DNA of 64,000 nt from Georgenia faecalis (GCF_003710105.1 NZ_CP033325.1:1612001-1676000), one strand, 5' to 3'; counted from the stretch's first letter, positions 47,917 through 58,551 are shown. Translations and numbers: made by a program. Notes: generated by a model from the sequence alone, not told the origin.

Positions 47917-50518
47917 CGGCGCCCACCCCCTTGGCCGAGGCCGTCGCCTCGGTGGTCGTCGGCGCCGTGGTTGTCGGCGCGGTGGTCGCGGCCCCCGCGG
48001 GCCGGGCGGCGGGCGGTCCCGCACCGTCGGCGGCCGGCGCCTCGGCGACCGGCAGGGTGACGACCATGGTGAGCCCGCCGCCGGGGGTGTCCTCGGGGGC
48101 GAGCGTGCCCGCCATCCCCTCGACGAACCCGCGCGACAGTGCCAGCCCCAGGCCCAGGCCCGCGGTGTTGTCCGTGTCGCCGAGGCGCTGGAAGGGGACG
48201 AAGACGTCGTCGCGGCGTTCGGCGGGGATGCCGGGCCCGTGGTCGACGACCCGGATCTCGACGTGGTCGCCGAACGTGCTCGTGGTGAGCCGCACCTTCT
48301 GTCCTTCCTGGGTGTACCGCAGCGCGTTGGTGAGCAGGTTGACGACGACGCGCTGCAGCAGGACCGGGTCGGCGTCCACGGGCGGCAGGTCCGGGTCGAG
48401 GTCGAGCTCGACCCGGTCGGGCCCGAGGTCCAGCTCGTCGAGCGCGGGCACGATGGCGTCGGCCGGGTCGAAGGCGATCCGGGAGACGGCGAGGACCCCG
48501 GCCTGGAGCCGGCTGACGTCGAGCAGGTCGGTGACGAGGCCGGCGAGCGTCGACAGGCTCTCGTCGGCGGTCTCCAGCAGCTCGTCCCGGTCGGCGTCGG
48601 TGAGCGAGGCGCGCGCGGCCCGCAGCCCGCTCACCGCCGCGGTGGCGGCGGCCAGGGGACGGCGCAGGTCGTGGCTCAGCGCCGAGAGCAGGGCGCTGCG
48701 GACCTTGTCCGTCGCCGCGAGCGGTTCCACCTCGCGGGCGGTGACGGCGAGGTCGCTGTGCTCGATCGCGGCCTCGAGCTGGGTGACGATGACGGCGAGG
48801 AGGCGGCGCTCGGAGGCGGCGAGGTCGTCGCCGTGGAGCTCCAGGGTGGCGCGGGCGCCGACCGGCACGGTGGTGACGTGGTCGTCGCCGCCGTCGGGCT
48901 CCCCGTCGCAGGCGAGCACTGCCGCGCTCGTGACGAGGCGGGCGGCGCGGAGCCCGAACGCCTCGCGGGTGCGGCTCACGAGGGCGGGGATCGCCCCCTC
49001 CCCGCGCAGCACGCTGCCCGCCACTGTGGCGAGCAGCTCCGACTCGGCGGCGGCGCGCCGCGCCGAGCGGGTCAGCCGGGCACCGCGGTCGACGACGAAG
49101 CTCACGAGGACGGCGATGACGACGTAGAGCGCGAGGGCGAGCAGGTGGCTCGGGTGGCCCACCGTGACGGTGTACAGCGGCTCGACGAGGAAGAAGTCGA
49201 GGGTGATCCCCGAGAGCACCGCGGCGAACAGGGCGGGCCAGATGCCGCCGACGAGCGCGGCGAGGACGACGAGCAGCTGGTAGCTGAGCACGTCGGAGGT
49301 GATGGACTCCTCCGACCGGAAGCGGACGAGCAGCCAGGTGAGCGCCGGCCCGCCGACGAGGGCGAGGAGGAAGCCGAGGACGCGGCGCTTGACGGTGAGC
49401 GCGCCGCCCATCCGCGGCAGGGTGAGCCCACGCCCGGCGGAGGCGTGGTTGACGACGTGGACGTCGGTGTGGCCGGCCTCGCGGATGATGGCGGCCCCGA
49501 TGCCGGGGCCGGTGAGCGCCGTGGCGAGCCGCCCGCGGCGGCTCACGCCGATGACGATCTGGGTGGCGTTGACCGCCTTGGCGAAGTCGACGAGCGCGGC
49601 GGGGATGTCGTCGCCCACCACCTGGTGGTAGGTCCCACCGAGCTTGTGGACGAGGGCCCGCTGCTCGGCGAGCATCGCGGGGTTGCCGGCACGCAGGCCG
49701 TCCTGGCTGGTGACGTGCACGGCGAGGAGCTCCCCGCCGGCGGAGCGGGCGGCGATCCGCGCGCCGCGCCGCAGCAGCGTCTCGCCCTCCGGGCCGCCGG
49801 TGAGGGTGACGACGACGCGCTCGCGCGCCTCCCAGGTGCTGTCGATGCCGTGCTCGTCGCGGTAGTGCCGCAGCGCCTGGTCGACCTCGTCCGCGAGCCA
49901 CAGCAGGGCGAGCTCGCGCAGGGCGGTGAGGTTGCCCAGGCGGAAGTAGTTCGACAGCGCGGCGTCGATGCGTTCGGCGGGGTAGACGAACCCGCCGGCG
50001 AGGCGGTCCCGCAGCGCCTGCGGCGCGAGGTCGACCACCTCCACCTGCTCGGCGGCGCGCAGCACCTCGTCGGGGACCGTCTCGCGCTGGGGGACCCCCG
50101 TGATCTCCTCGACCACGTCGTTGAGCGACTCGATGTGCTGGATGTTCACCGTGGAGACGACGTCGATCCCCGCGGCGAGGAGCTGCTCGACGTCCTGCCA
50201 CCGCTTGTCGTGGCGGGAGTCGGGCGCGTTGGTGTGGGCGAGCTCGTCGACCAGCGCGACCTGCGGGCGGCGCGCGAGCACGGCGTCGACGTCCATCTCG
50301 GTGAGGTCGACGCCGCGGTGGCACACCACCCGCCGGGGGACCACCTCCAGGCCCTCCGCCATGGCGGCGGTGGCGGCCCGGCCGTGCGTCTCCACGACGG
50401 CGACGGCGACGTCGACCCCCTCGCCGGCCAGGCGCCGGCCCTCCTCGAGCATGGTGTAGGTCTTGCCGACGCCCGGGGCGGCCCCGAGCAGCACCCGCAG
50501 CCGCCCCCGAGCGTTCAT
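47897..50518 (-). CDS. kdpD: sensor histidine kinase KdpD
   Basis: The 873-residue protein has the KdpD-specific N-terminal domain (LLGAAPGVGKTYTMLEEG, a Walker A site), a universal-stress-like domain (about 230-350), four membrane helices (about 380-490), a GAF-like region, the dimerisation domain with His616 in LSALSHDLRRPLA, and a HATPase (NLLTNALRYT; DHGPGIP; GLGLGLAL). It senses potassium limitation or turgor and phosphorylates KdpE. The domain order is complete. ATG at 50518 follows GGAGG eight bases upstream, inside the kdpC end. Confidence 0.95.
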   Translation of the reverse strand: MNARGRLRVLLGAAPGVGKTYTMLEEGRRLAGEGVDVAVAVVETHGRAATAAMAEGLEVVPRRVVCHRGVDLTEMDVDAVLARRPQVALVDELAHTNAPDSRHDKRWQDVEQLLAAGIDVVSTVNIQHIESLNDVVEEITGVPQRETVPDEVLRAAEQVEVVDLAPQALRDRLAGGFVYPAERIDAALSNYFRLGNLTALRELALLWLADEVDQALRHYRDEHGIDSTWEARERVVVTLTGGPEGETLLRRGARIAARSAGGELLAVHVTSQDGLRAGNPAMLAEQRALVHKLGGTYHQVVGDDIPAALVDFAKAVNATQIVIGVSRRGRLATALTGPGIGAAIIREAGHTDVHVVNHASAGRGLTLPRMGGALTVKRRVLGFLLALVGGPALTWLLVRFRSEESITSDVLSYQLLVVLAALVGGIWPALFAAVLSGITLDFFLVEPLYTVTVGHPSHLLALALYVVIAVLVSFVVDRGARLTRSARRAAAESELLATVAGSVLRGEGAIPALVSRTREAFGLRAARLVTSAAVLACDGEPDGGDDHVTTVPVGARATLELHGDDLAASERRLLAVIVTQLEAAIEHSDLAVTAREVEPLAATDKVRSALLSALSHDLRRPLAAATAAVSGLRAARASLTDADRDELLETADESLSTLAGLVTDLLDVSRLQAGVLAVSRIAFDPADAIVPALDELDLGPDRVELDLDPDLPPVDADPVLLQRVVVNLLTNALRYTQEGQKVRLTTSTFGDHVEIRVVDHGPGIPAERRDDVFVPFQRLGDTDNTAGLGLGLALSRGFVEGMAGTLAPEDTPGGGLTMVVTLPVAEAPAADGAGPPAARPAGAATTAPTTTAPTTTEATASAKGVGAGAHPHR

Positions 50519-50521
50519 CGT

Positions 50522-51136
50522 CTAGCCCTCCAGTCCGTCGAGAGCCAGGTTGAGCTCCAGGACGTTCACCGTAGGCTCCCCGAGGTAGCCGAGCGAACGT
50601 CCCTCGGTGTGCGCGTCGACGAGCGCGCGCACCTCCTCCGGCGCCACGCCCCGCGCCTGCGCCACGCGCTCGACCTGCAGGCGGGCGTACTCGGGGCTGA
50701 TGTGCGGGTCGAGGCCGGAGCCGGAGGCGGTGAGGGCGTCGGGCGGGACGCTCGCCGGGTCGACGCCGTTGAGGTCGGCGACCTGCTGGCGGCGCTCCTC
50801 CACGGCGGCGACGAGGTCGGTGTTCTCCGGCCCCCAGTTGGAGCCGGAGGAGGCGCCGCCGTCGTACCCGTCCCCTGCCGCGGAGGGGCGGGGCTGGACG
50901 TACTGGGGCAGGGGGTTGCCGTCGGCGTCGAGGAAGGACTGGCCGATGAGGGCCGAGCCGACGGCCGTGCCGTCGTCGTCGTGGACCATCGACCCGTCGG
51001 CCTGGGCGGGCATCGCCAGCTGGGCGAAGCCGGTGACGACGGCGGTGTAGCCGACGCCGAGGACGAGGGTGAGGACCGCGGTGGCGCGCACGGCGACCCA
51101 GGTGGCGCGGCCGGTGGCGCGGGTGGAGGTGTTCAT
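50522..51136 (-). CDS. kdpC: K+-transporting ATPase subunit KdpC
   Basis: The 204-residue protein has one N-terminal membrane helix (AVLTLVLGVGYTAVVTGFAQL) and an extracytoplasmic domain with ALIGQSF, NWGPENTDL, SGSGLDPHISPEYARLQVERVAQARG and VNVLELNLALD, all typical of KdpC. It stabilises the KdpA-KdpB complex. It lies 3 bp before kdpD and 18 bp after kdpB. Confidence 0.95.
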   Translation of the reverse strand: MNTSTRATGRATWVAVRATAVLTLVLGVGYTAVVTGFAQLAMPAQADGSMVHDDDGTAVGSALIGQSFLDADGNPLPQYVQPRPSAAGDGYDGGASSGSNWGPENTDLVAAVEERRQQVADLNGVDPASVPPDALTASGSGLDPHISPEYARLQVERVAQARGVAPEEVRALVDAHTEGRSLGYLGEPTVNVLELNLALDGLEG

Positions 51137-51154
51137 GGGGCGGGGACTCCTTGG

Positions 51155-53308
51155 TCAGAAACCGGGGATGAGGCGCACGGCCTGGTCGATGAGCCAGATG
51201 CCGCCGAAGGGCGCGACGATGCCGCCCAGGCCGTAGACGGTGAGGTTGCGGCCGAGGATCGTCGACGCGTTCGCCGGGCGGTACTTCACCCCGCGCAGGG
51301 CGAGCGGGATGAGGACGACGATGACGAGGGCGTTGAAGACGATGGCCGAGAGCACCGCGGAGGCGGGGGAGTGCAGGCCCATGACGTTGAGCACCGCCAG
51401 CCCGGGGAACACGCCCATGAACATCGCCGGGATGATGGCGAAGTACTTGGCGATGTCGTTGGCGATGGAGAACGTCGTCAGGGCGCCGCGGGTGATGAGC
51501 AGCTGCTTGCCGATGCGGACGATGTCGATGAGCTTGGTGGGGTCGGAGTCCAGGTCCACCATGTTCCCGGCCTCCTTGGCGGCCGAGGTCCCCGAGTTCA
51601 TCGCGACGCCGACGTCGGCCTGCGCCAGGGCGGGGGCGTCGTTGGTGCCGTCACCGGTCATCGCCACGAGGTTGCCGCCCTCCTGCTCGCGGCGGATGAG
51701 GGCGAGCTTGTCCTCGGGGGTGGCCTCGGCGAGGAAGTCGTCGACCCCGGCCTCGGCCGCGATCGCGGCGGCGGTGAGCGGGTTGTCACCGGTGATCATC
51801 ACGGTCCGGATGCCCATCGACCGCAGCTCGGCGAACCGCTCGGTGAGGCCGTCCTTGACGACGTCCTTGAGGTGGACGACGCCGAGCACGCGCCCGTGGC
51901 CCGAGGTGTCCTTGGTCGCGACGACGAGCGGGGTGCCGCCCGAGCCGGAGATGCGCTGGGTCTGCGCGTCCAGCTCCTCGCGGAGCCCGGCGGCCAGACC
52001 ACGGCCGTCCTCCGCCAGCCACGCCGTGACGGCGGAGCCGGCGCCCTTGCGGATCCGGGCGCCGTCGGCGAGGTCGAGGCCGGACATCCGGGTCTGCGCG
52101 GTGAACGGCACGACCTGGCCCGCGGGGCGCTCGCCGACGTCGACCCCCTGCTCGGTGGCGAGGTCGACGATGGAGGCGCCCTCCGGGGTGGGGTCGGCGA
52201 GCGAGGACAGGGCCGCCGCGCGGGTGAGCTCGGCCGCCTCGACGCCGCTGAGCGGGACGAAGGCGCTGGCCCGCCGGTTGCCGTAGGTGATGGTGCCGGT
52301 CTTGTCGAGCAGCAGGGTGGTGACGTCGCCCGCGGCCTCGACGGCGCGGCCGGACATCGCCAGGACGTTGCGCTGGACGAGCCGGTCCATCCCGGCGATG
52401 CCGATCGCCGAGAGCAGGGCCCCGATGGTCGTGGGGATGAGGCAGACGAGCAGGGCGACGAGCACGGTGACGCTCACCGGGGCGGCGGCGTAGGACGCCA
52501 CCGGGTTGAGGGCGAGCGCGACGACGACGAAGACGATCGACAGGCTCGCGAGCAGGATGTTGAGCGCGATCTCGTTGGGTGTCTTCTGCCGGGCGGCGCC
52601 CTCGACGAGGGCGATCATCCGGTCGACGAAGGTCTCGCCGGGCTTGGACGTGATCCGCACGACGATGCGGTCGGAGAGGACCCGGGTGCCGCCGGTGACC
52701 GCGGACCGGTCGCCGCCGGACTCCCGGATGACGGGTGCCGACTCCCCGGTGATGGCCGACTCGTCGACCGAGGCGATGCCGTGCACGACGTCGCCGTCGC
52801 CGGGGATGAGCTCGCCCGCGGTGACGACGACGACGTCGTCGAGGCGCAGGTCCGCCGAGGAGACCTCGGCGAGCTCGGCGCGCTCCGCGGCGGCGTCCAC
52901 CTGCGGGTCGTAGGCGACGACGCGCCGGGCGGTGGTGCTCGTGCGGGTCTGGCGCAGGGTGTCGGCCTGCGCCTTGCCCCGCCCCTCGGCCACGGACTCG
53001 GCGAGGTTGGCGAAGAGCACGGTGAGCCACAGCCAGGCCGCGATGATCGCCGTGAACGACGCCGGGACGGGGGCGCCGCCCGAGTCGGCCGGACCGCCGA
53101 GGAAGGGCTCGGCGACGGCGAGCACGGTGGTGAGCGCGGCGCCGACCCACACGAGCATCATCACGGGGTTGCGCCACTGGGCGCGGGGGTCGAGCTTGCG
53201 GAACGCGCCGGGGAGGGCGGCGGCGACCTGCGGTGCGGTGAACGCGCCGCGCCGCGGCGCCGGGGCCTCGGTCCGGGGTCGGGCCGGGGTCTGGGTGAGG
53301 GTGGACAT
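51155..53308 (-). CDS. kdpB: K+-transporting P-type ATPase, subunit KdpB
   Basis: The 717-residue P-type ATPase has the phosphorylation motif DKTGT with Asp at about residue 335, TGESAPVI in the actuator domain and the hinge [30 protein letters not shown] is KdpB-specific. It hydrolyses ATP to drive high-affinity K+ uptake through KdpA. ATG at 53308 lies 2 bp after the kdpA stop. Confidence 0.96.
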   Translation of the reverse strand: MSTLTQTPARPRTEAPAPRRGAFTAPQVAAALPGAFRKLDPRAQWRNPVMMLVWVGAALTTVLAVAEPFLGGPADSGGAPVPASFTAIIAAWLWLTVLFANLAESVAEGRGKAQADTLRQTRTSTTARRVVAYDPQVDAAAERAELAEVSSADLRLDDVVVVTAGELIPGDGDVVHGIASVDESAITGESAPVIRESGGDRSAVTGGTRVLSDRIVVRITSKPGETFVDRMIALVEGAARQKTPNEIALNILLASLSIVFVVVALALNPVASYAAAPVSVTVLVALLVCLIPTTIGALLSAIGIAGMDRLVQRNVLAMSGRAVEAAGDVTTLLLDKTGTITYGNRRASAFVPLSGVEAAELTRAAALSSLADPTPEGASIVDLATEQGVDVGERPAGQVVPFTAQTRMSGLDLADGARIRKGAGSAVTAWLAEDGRGLAAGLREELDAQTQRISGSGGTPLVVATKDTSGHGRVLGVVHLKDVVKDGLTERFAELRSMGIRTVMITGDNPLTAAAIAAEAGVDDFLAEATPEDKLALIRREQEGGNLVAMTGDGTNDAPALAQADVGVAMNSGTSAAKEAGNMVDLDSDPTKLIDIVRIGKQLLITRGALTTFSIANDIAKYFAIIPAMFMGVFPGLAVLNVMGLHSPASAVLSAIVFNALVIVVLIPLALRGVKYRPANASTILGRNLTVYGLGGIVAPFGGIWLIDQAVRLIPGF

Positions 53309-53310
53309 GG

Positions 53311-54984
53311 TCAGGACAGCCCTTCGGCGAGCGGGCCCAGCGCGAGGACCGGGAAGTAGGTGAGGGCGGCGACGATGATGACGACGCCCGTGGTGAGGCC
53401 GACGAACTGCGGGCGGTGCGTCGGCAGCGTGCCCACGGTCGCGGGCACCTTGTCCTGGGCGGCGAGGGAGCCCGCCAGCGCCAGCACCAGCGCGATGGGG
53501 ACGAACCGGCCGAGCAGCATGGCCACGCCGAGGGCGGTGTTGAGCCAGGGGGTGTTGGCCGTGATGCCGGCGAACGCGGAGCCGTTGTTGTTGGCCGCGG
53601 AGGTGAACGCGTAGAGGACCTCGGAGAACCCGTGGATGCCCGGGTTCCAGATCGACGTCCCGGTCACCGACTCCCGGACCGCCGGGATGGCGAAGCTGAG
53701 GGCGGTGCCGGCGAGGACCAGCGTGGGCGTGACGAGGATGTAGAGGCTGGCGAGCTTGATCTCCCGCGGGCCGATCTTCTTGCCCAGGTACTCCGGGGTG
53801 CGGCCGACGAGCAGGCCGGCGATGAAGACGGCGATGACGGCGATGATGAGGAAGCCGTACAGGCCCGAGCCGACGCCGCCGGGCGCCACCTCGCCGAGCA
53901 TCATGTTGAGCATCGGCATCATGCCGCCCAGGGCGGTGTAGGAGTCGTGCATGGAGTTGACCGCGCCGGTCGAGGTGCCGGTGCTCGTGGTGGCGAACAG
54001 CGTGGAGCCGGGGATCCCGAAGCGGGCCTCCTTGCCCTCCATCGCGCCCCCGGCCAGCTGGGGCGCGGTGCCGCCGGCGCCCAGCTCGAACGCGGTGAGC
54101 GCCGCGAAGGAGGCGGTGAAGAGCACGCCCATCGCCGCGAGGATCGCGTAGCCCTGGCGGTGGTCGCCGACCATGCGGCCGAAGGTGCGCGGCAGGGAGA
54201 ACGGGATGACGAGCATGAGGAGGATCTGCAGGACGTTCGTCCACGCGGTGGGGTTCTCGAACGGGTGGGCGGAGTTGGCGTTGAAGAAGCCGCCGCCGTT
54301 CGTCCCGAGGAGCTTGATCGCCTCCTGGGAGGCCACCGGCCCACCGGGGATCGACTGGGCCGCGCCGCCGAGCGTGGTGACGTCGGTGAAGCCGTTGACG
54401 TTCTGGACGACCCCACCGATGACGAGCACGACGGCGCTGAGCGTGGCGACGGGGAGCAGGATGCGGAAGGAGCCCCGGACCAGGTCGACCCAGAAGTTGC
54501 CGATGGTCCCGGTGCGCCGGAACGCGAACCCACGGACGAGGGCGACGGCGACGGCGATGCCCACGGCCGCGGAGACGAAGTTCTGCACCGTGAGCCCGGC
54601 GAGCTGGACCGTGTAGCCCACGGTGAGCTCGGGGGAGTACGACTGCCAGTTGGTGTTCGCCACGAAGGACGCGGCGGTGTTGAAGGACAGGTGCTCCGAC
54701 GGTGCGGGCAGGCCGAGCGAGTACGGCAGCCACTGCTGGGTGCGCTGGAGGAGGTAGACCACGAGCAGCCCGACGAGCGAGAACAGCAGTACGCCCCGCA
54801 GGTACGCCTGCCAGGTCTGGCCGGCCCGGGGGTCGACGCCGATGAGCCGGTACAGCCCGCGCTCGAGCCGGGCGTCGGTGGCCGAGGTGTAGACCCGGGC
54901 CATGTAGTCACCGACCGGTCGGTACGCGACGCCGAGGACGACGACGACGGTGAGGAGGGCGCCCAGCGCCAGGACCCACTCCAT
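53311..54984 (-). CDS. kdpA: K+-transporting ATPase subunit KdpA
   Basis: The 557-residue membrane protein has about ten helices and the selectivity-filter signatures [38 protein letters not shown] and [13 protein letters not shown], which form the K+ channel-like pore. Length and order are normal. ATG at 54984 overlaps the kdpF stop by one base (TGATG). Confidence 0.96.
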   Translation of the reverse strand: MEWVLALGALLTVVVVLGVAYRPVGDYMARVYTSATDARLERGLYRLIGVDPRAGQTWQAYLRGVLLFSLVGLLVVYLLQRTQQWLPYSLGLPAPSEHLSFNTAASFVANTNWQSYSPELTVGYTVQLAGLTVQNFVSAAVGIAVAVALVRGFAFRRTGTIGNFWVDLVRGSFRILLPVATLSAVVLVIGGVVQNVNGFTDVTTLGGAAQSIPGGPVASQEAIKLLGTNGGGFFNANSAHPFENPTAWTNVLQILLMLVIPFSLPRTFGRMVGDHRQGYAILAAMGVLFTASFAALTAFELGAGGTAPQLAGGAMEGKEARFGIPGSTLFATTSTGTSTGAVNSMHDSYTALGGMMPMLNMMLGEVAPGGVGSGLYGFLIIAVIAVFIAGLLVGRTPEYLGKKIGPREIKLASLYILVTPTLVLAGTALSFAIPAVRESVTGTSIWNPGIHGFSEVLYAFTSAANNNGSAFAGITANTPWLNTALGVAMLLGRFVPIALVLALAGSLAAQDKVPATVGTLPTHRPQFVGLTTGVVIIVAALTYFPVLALGPLAEGLS

Positions 54985-55073
54985 CAGAACCGCTCCGGCT
55001 TCACGAGGGCGACGACGAGGTAGACCACGGCGGCGAGACCGAGGACGGCAGCAAGGAGCTCGATGACGATCAC
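54984..55073 (-). CDS. kdpF: small K+-transporting ATPase subunit KdpF
   Basis: A 29-residue single-helix peptide, [20 protein letters not shown] at its start and ending VKPERF, typical of KdpF, which stabilises the Kdp complex. GTG at 55073 has GGAG five bases upstream. Its stop shares a base with the kdpA start. Confidence 0.85.
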   Translation of the reverse strand: MIVIELLAAVLGLAAVVYLVVALVKPERF

Positions 55074-55153
55074 AGCTTCTCCACCGCCTTCCCGATGGCG
55101 CCGACCAGCCCGAACAGGGCGATGACGCCGAGCACGTAGACGATGTCGAGCAC
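55070..55153 (-). CDS. 27-residue membrane microprotein upstream of kdpF
   Basis: GTG at 55153, with GGAG nine bases before it, opens a 27-codon frame: a hydrophobic helix ([20 protein letters not shown]) and a short basic-acidic tail, KAVEKL. Its TGA overlaps the kdpF start (GTGA), so the two are translationally coupled. I do not know a named family; a small helix protein at this place is a likely extra Kdp component or leader. It is too short for most gene finders. Confidence 0.6.
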   Translation of the reverse strand: MLDIVYVLGVIALFGLVGAIGKAVEKL

Positions 55154-55680
55154 GAAGAGACACTCCAGTTCACAAGGGACGCCCGACCCGTGGCGGGCCA
55201 GGCGTCCGGGGGACGCGACGCTTGATCGAACACCCGCCCCGAGTGGCTCCTCCGCACTCCTCACGGAACCCATACGCCCCTGGGCGCGACCCTCACGACC
55301 TCCTAACGCCGGGCGCCGGTGCCGTGCCGGCGCCCGGCCCACGCGGGGCCGACGCGGGGCCGACGCCGCTGCCACGCCGCGTCCGCACCCGGGCCGCCGT
55401 GGCGGCGCACCGCAGGGCCGCGGGGGCGGTATCCTTGCCGTGACGACGGACAGCCAGGCCGTTCGTGTCGTGGTGGCTCGTTCGCCGGGCGGTGCCCGGA
55501 GCTGGGCCCGATCGCGCACGGCCGTCCGCGTCCCACGCGTCGATCTCGTAGACCCGTTGGTCCGGCTCGCGTCCCGCGGGTCCTCCGGCCCGGTCTCGTC
55601 GACGTCCACCGCTGCGGCCGCAGCGTCGTGCGCGGGTGACCGCGGCGGTGAGACGGCCGGACACTCCTGAGGAGGAGCCT
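55154..55680. other. 527-bp intergenic region between kdp and the helicase gene
   Basis: No credible gene lies here. It holds the hairpin at 55308-55338 and, on the + strand, TATCCT at 55429-55434, a possible -10 box for the helicase transcript, which would have a ~240-base leader. The kdp promoter should lie between about 55155 and 55300; I cannot point to it. Confidence 0.5.
55308..55338. terminator. strong hairpin between divergent kdp and helicase transcripts
   Basis: A perfect 12-bp stem (GCCGGGCGCCGG with its complement) and 7-base loop. It is not directly after any annotated gene, so it may end a small RNA or form part of a leader. Terminator is only one possibility. Confidence 0.35.
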
Positions 55681-57849
55681 GTGGCTCGACCCGCCCAGCG
55701 CCGATCGGGCGCCCGCCGTACGCCCGCCCGCGGGCAGCGCCGGACGCACGACAACGACGGGATCATCCCCGTGCTCGCGCGCGTCGTGCGCGAGATCGAG
55801 GGAGCGGTCCAGCGGGGACGGGTCGTCCCGTCGGTCCGGACCAAGCTCCAGGCGGTCGCGCTGCTCATGCGCGAGGAGCGGGCCAGGGTCAAGGCCGACG
55901 AGACGCTCACCGAGGCCCGCCGGGGCGAGGAGCTCAAGCGCCTCGACGGCATCGCCACCATCCTCGCGACGACGGCCGTCCGGGACGCGTCACTGCTCGC
56001 CCTGCTCGGCGAGGACGCCGTCGTCACCGACTCGGCCCGGGCCCTTCGACGCGAGCTGCTCGCCGAGGCCGGCATCGAGGCGGCGCCCGAGCCGGTCGCC
56101 CCCGTGGAGCAGGCGGAGTCGGCCGCGTCCGCGCCGCGCCAGGTCGTCCCGCAGTCCGTGATCTCCCGGCAGCTGGCCAACCCGTTCCTCGAGCCGGACT
56201 ACTCCGCCGTCGCCAAGCGCACCGCGCGACCGCAGCGGCTCGCGGGCTGGGAGCTCATCGAGCCGCTCCTGCGCGCCTTCGAGTACGGCGGGCCGTCCTC
56301 GTGCATGGACCTGCCCGACCCGTCCGCGGCACGGGTGCCGGACGGCATCGACCTCATGCCCCACCAGGCGCGCCTCGTCGCGGCGGCGGCCGCCGGCCAC
56401 CGCACCTTCCTGCTGGCCGACGAGCCCGGCCTGGGCAAGACCGCCCAGGCGTTGCTCGCCGCGCAGGCGGCGGACGCCTACCCGCTGCTCGTCGTCGTCC
56501 CCAACGTCGTCAAGACCAACTGGGCGCGGGAGGCGGCGCGGTGGACGCCGACGCACCGGGCCACCGTCGTCCACGGCGACGGTGACACCATCGACGGCTT
56601 CGCCGACATCGTCGTCGTCAACTACGAGATCCTCGACCGGCACGTGGGCTGGCTCGGTGACCTCGGGTTCCGCGGCATGGTGGTCGACGAGGCGCACTAC
56701 ATCAAGAACAAGAAGTCCCAGCGGTCCCAGCACGTCCTCCAGCTATCCGAGCGCATCCGGGAGCGGATGGCCGACCCGCTGCTCATGGCGCTCACCGGCA
56801 CGCCGCTCATCAACGACGTCGAGGACTTCACGGCCATCTGGCAGTTCCTCGGCTGGATCGACGAGAAGAAGCCGCTGGGCGAGCTGATGATCGCCTTGGA
56901 GGAGACCGGCCTCACCCCGGCCGACCCGAGCTTCTACGCCGCCGCCCGCACCTGCGTCATCGAGCGCGGCATCGTCCGCCGCCGCAAGCGCGACGTCGCC
57001 GCGGACATCCCGGCCCGCCGCGTCGCCGACGTGTTCGTCGAGCTCGACGGCGAGGCCGGCCGCTCGATCCGCGCGGCCGAGCGGGCGCTCGCCCGCCGCC
57101 TGGTCACCCGCTACCGACGCGCGCTGGAGTCCCGGCACGCCGGCGTCGTCCACGAGGGCATCGACCACGAGCTCGTCCGCCAGGTGGCGACGTGGGAGCG
57201 TGCGAACACGGCGACGAAGAAGTCGGACGAGAACGTCTTCACGATGATGCGCCGGATCGGCCAGGCGAAGTCCACCCTGGCGGCGGACTACGCCGCCCAG
57301 CTCGTGCGCAGCGTGGGCAAGGTCGTGTTCTTCGCCAAGCACGTCGACGTCATGGACGCCGCCGAGGACACCTTCACCAAGCGCGGCATCGGCTTCGCGT
57401 CGATCCGCGGCGACCAGAGCCCGACGGTCCGCCAGCGGAACATCGACGCGTTCACCCACGACCCGGAGGTGTCCGTCGTCGTCTGCTCGCTCACCGCGGC
57501 GGGCGTCGGCCTCAACCTCCAGGTCGCCTCGAACATGGTGCTGGCGGAGCTGTCCTGGACCGACGCCGAGCAGACCCAGGCGATCGACCGCATCCACCGG
57601 ATCGGCCAGGACGAGCCCGTCACCGCGTGGCGGATGATCGCCGCGCAGACCCTCGACACGCGCATCGCCGAGCTCATCGACTCCAAGGCCGGTCTCGCCG
57701 CGCGCGCCCTCGACGGGTCCGACGAGGAGATCTCCGCCGAGACCGACGTCCAGCTCGAGGCGCTCGTTACCCTGCTCACCGACGCCCTGGCCGAGGAGTC
57801 AGCCTCCGCCGAGCCGGTGTTCACCGACGGGCAGGCGTCGCTGGCCTGA
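55681..57849 (+). CDS. SNF2-family DEAD/DEAH-box helicase-like ATPase
   Basis: The 722-residue protein has a basic N-terminus, then the SNF2 core: FLLADEPGLGKTAQA (Walker A, Lys at about 253), VVNYEILDRH, VVDEAHYIKNKKS (DEAH at about 336), LTGTPLINDVEDF, and in lobe 2 VVFFAKHVDVM, SLTAAGVGLNLQVASNMVLAELSWTDAEQTQAIDRIHRIGQ (motif V-VI). It probably translocates on DNA; the target is unknown. GTG at 55681 has GGAGG five bases before it. The 3' end overlaps the convergent DoxX gene by 29 bp. Confidence 0.88.
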   Translation: MARPAQRRSGARRTPARGQRRTHDNDGIIPVLARVVREIEGAVQRGRVVPSVRTKLQAVALLMREERARVKADETLTEARRGEELKRLDGIATILATTAVRDASLLALLGEDAVVTDSARALRRELLAEAGIEAAPEPVAPVEQAESAASAPRQVVPQSVISRQLANPFLEPDYSAVAKRTARPQRLAGWELIEPLLRAFEYGGPSSCMDLPDPSAARVPDGIDLMPHQARLVAAAAAGHRTFLLADEPGLGKTAQALLAAQAADAYPLLVVVPNVVKTNWAREAARWTPTHRATVVHGDGDTIDGFADIVVVNYEILDRHVGWLGDLGFRGMVVDEAHYIKNKKSQRSQHVLQLSERIRERMADPLLMALTGTPLINDVEDFTAIWQFLGWIDEKKPLGELMIALEETGLTPADPSFYAAARTCVIERGIVRRRKRDVAADIPARRVADVFVELDGEAGRSIRAAERALARRLVTRYRRALESRHAGVVHEGIDHELVRQVATWERANTATKKSDENVFTMMRRIGQAKSTLAADYAAQLVRSVGKVVFFAKHVDVMDAAEDTFTKRGIGFASIRGDQSPTVRQRNIDAFTHDPEVSVVVCSLTAAGVGLNLQVASNMVLAELSWTDAEQTQAIDRIHRIGQDEPVTAWRMIAAQTLDTRIAELIDSKAGLAARALDGSDEEISAETDVQLEALVTLLTDALAEESASAEPVFTDGQASLA

Positions 57850-58318
57850 GCAGCACCGCCGCCGCGTCGTCGGTGCCCGGGACGACCGTCCGGGCGCCGA
57901 GGGCGTGGGCGGCGACGACGAGACCGCCGGCGACCAGGACGATGTCCTTGAGCACGTACTGGGCGGTGAGGGTGACCCCGCCGGCGATGAGCTCGTCGAA
58001 GAAGAGCACCACCGGCGAGAGGATGCCGACGAGGGCGCCGGCCATGACGACGAGTCCGGCGCGCAGCCAGACCCCGGTCACCAGGCTGAGGCCGATGGCG
58101 CACTCCATCACCGCGGTGAGGAGCAGCGCCGCCGTCGGCGGGACGAGGCCAAGGGTGAGCGTGCCGATGGTGCGTTCGACGAGGCCCTGCGCCGGGCTGG
58201 CGCCGGGGAAGAACTTGAGCAGGCCGAAGCCGAGGAAGACCAGCCCGAGGCTCACCCGGAGCACCCGGACGCTGTGCCGGGAGAGCCACCGGGTGGCCCG
58301 GTCGGTGGACGCGCGCAT
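57821..58318 (-). CDS. DoxX-family membrane protein
   Basis: The 165-residue protein has four hydrophobic segments and the DoxX pattern: VSLGLVFLGFGLLKFFPGASPAQGLVERTIG, then AVMECAIGLSLVTGVWLRAGL and LTAQYVLKDIVLVAGGLVVAAHALG. DoxX proteins are integral membrane components linked to redox or quinone biology. ATG at 58318 follows AAGGGA. The 58319-58575 gap to the next gene upstream holds only its terminator repeats. Confidence 0.82.
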   Translation of the reverse strand: MRASTDRATRWLSRHSVRVLRVSLGLVFLGFGLLKFFPGASPAQGLVERTIGTLTLGLVPPTAALLLTAVMECAIGLSLVTGVWLRAGLVVMAGALVGILSPVVLFFDELIAGGVTLTAQYVLKDIVLVAGGLVVAAHALGARTVVPGTDDAAAVLLRPATPARR

Positions 58319-58496
58319 GAACGATCCCTTCGTCGTGGCGCCCGTGATGGCGCGTGACGACGCTACGAACCGCACCACCCCCGCCACATCGGCCCGGTGT
58401 CGTGCGCGGTGGCCGCGCGTGGCGGTGGGGCCGCTGCGGCGCCGGGCGACCGGGCGGACCCCGTCGGGGGGTGCCCGGGGTCGCCTGCGGCGGCAG

Positions 58497-58551
58497 CGAC
58501 GGTCGCACCGCACCCGCAGTGACCGTCGCACCGCACCCGCAGCGACCGTCG
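58497..58551 (-). terminator. repeat-containing hairpin after the ABC permease gene
   Basis: CGACGGTCGC (58497-58506) pairs with GCGACCGTCG (58542-58551), 25 bp beyond the permease stop. Between them lies a 23-bp unit, GTCGCACCGCACCCGCAGYG and three more bases, twice (58502-58524, 58525-58547) with one mismatch. Confidence 0.5.

Noticed and set aside
47849-53359. Very long open frame (about 1,836 codons) on the + strand across kdpE-kdpB
   Set aside because: It is antisense to clearly conserved kdp genes. Its translation is Gly/Asp/Arg/Val-rich and has no domain, as expected from the complement of GC-rich codons.
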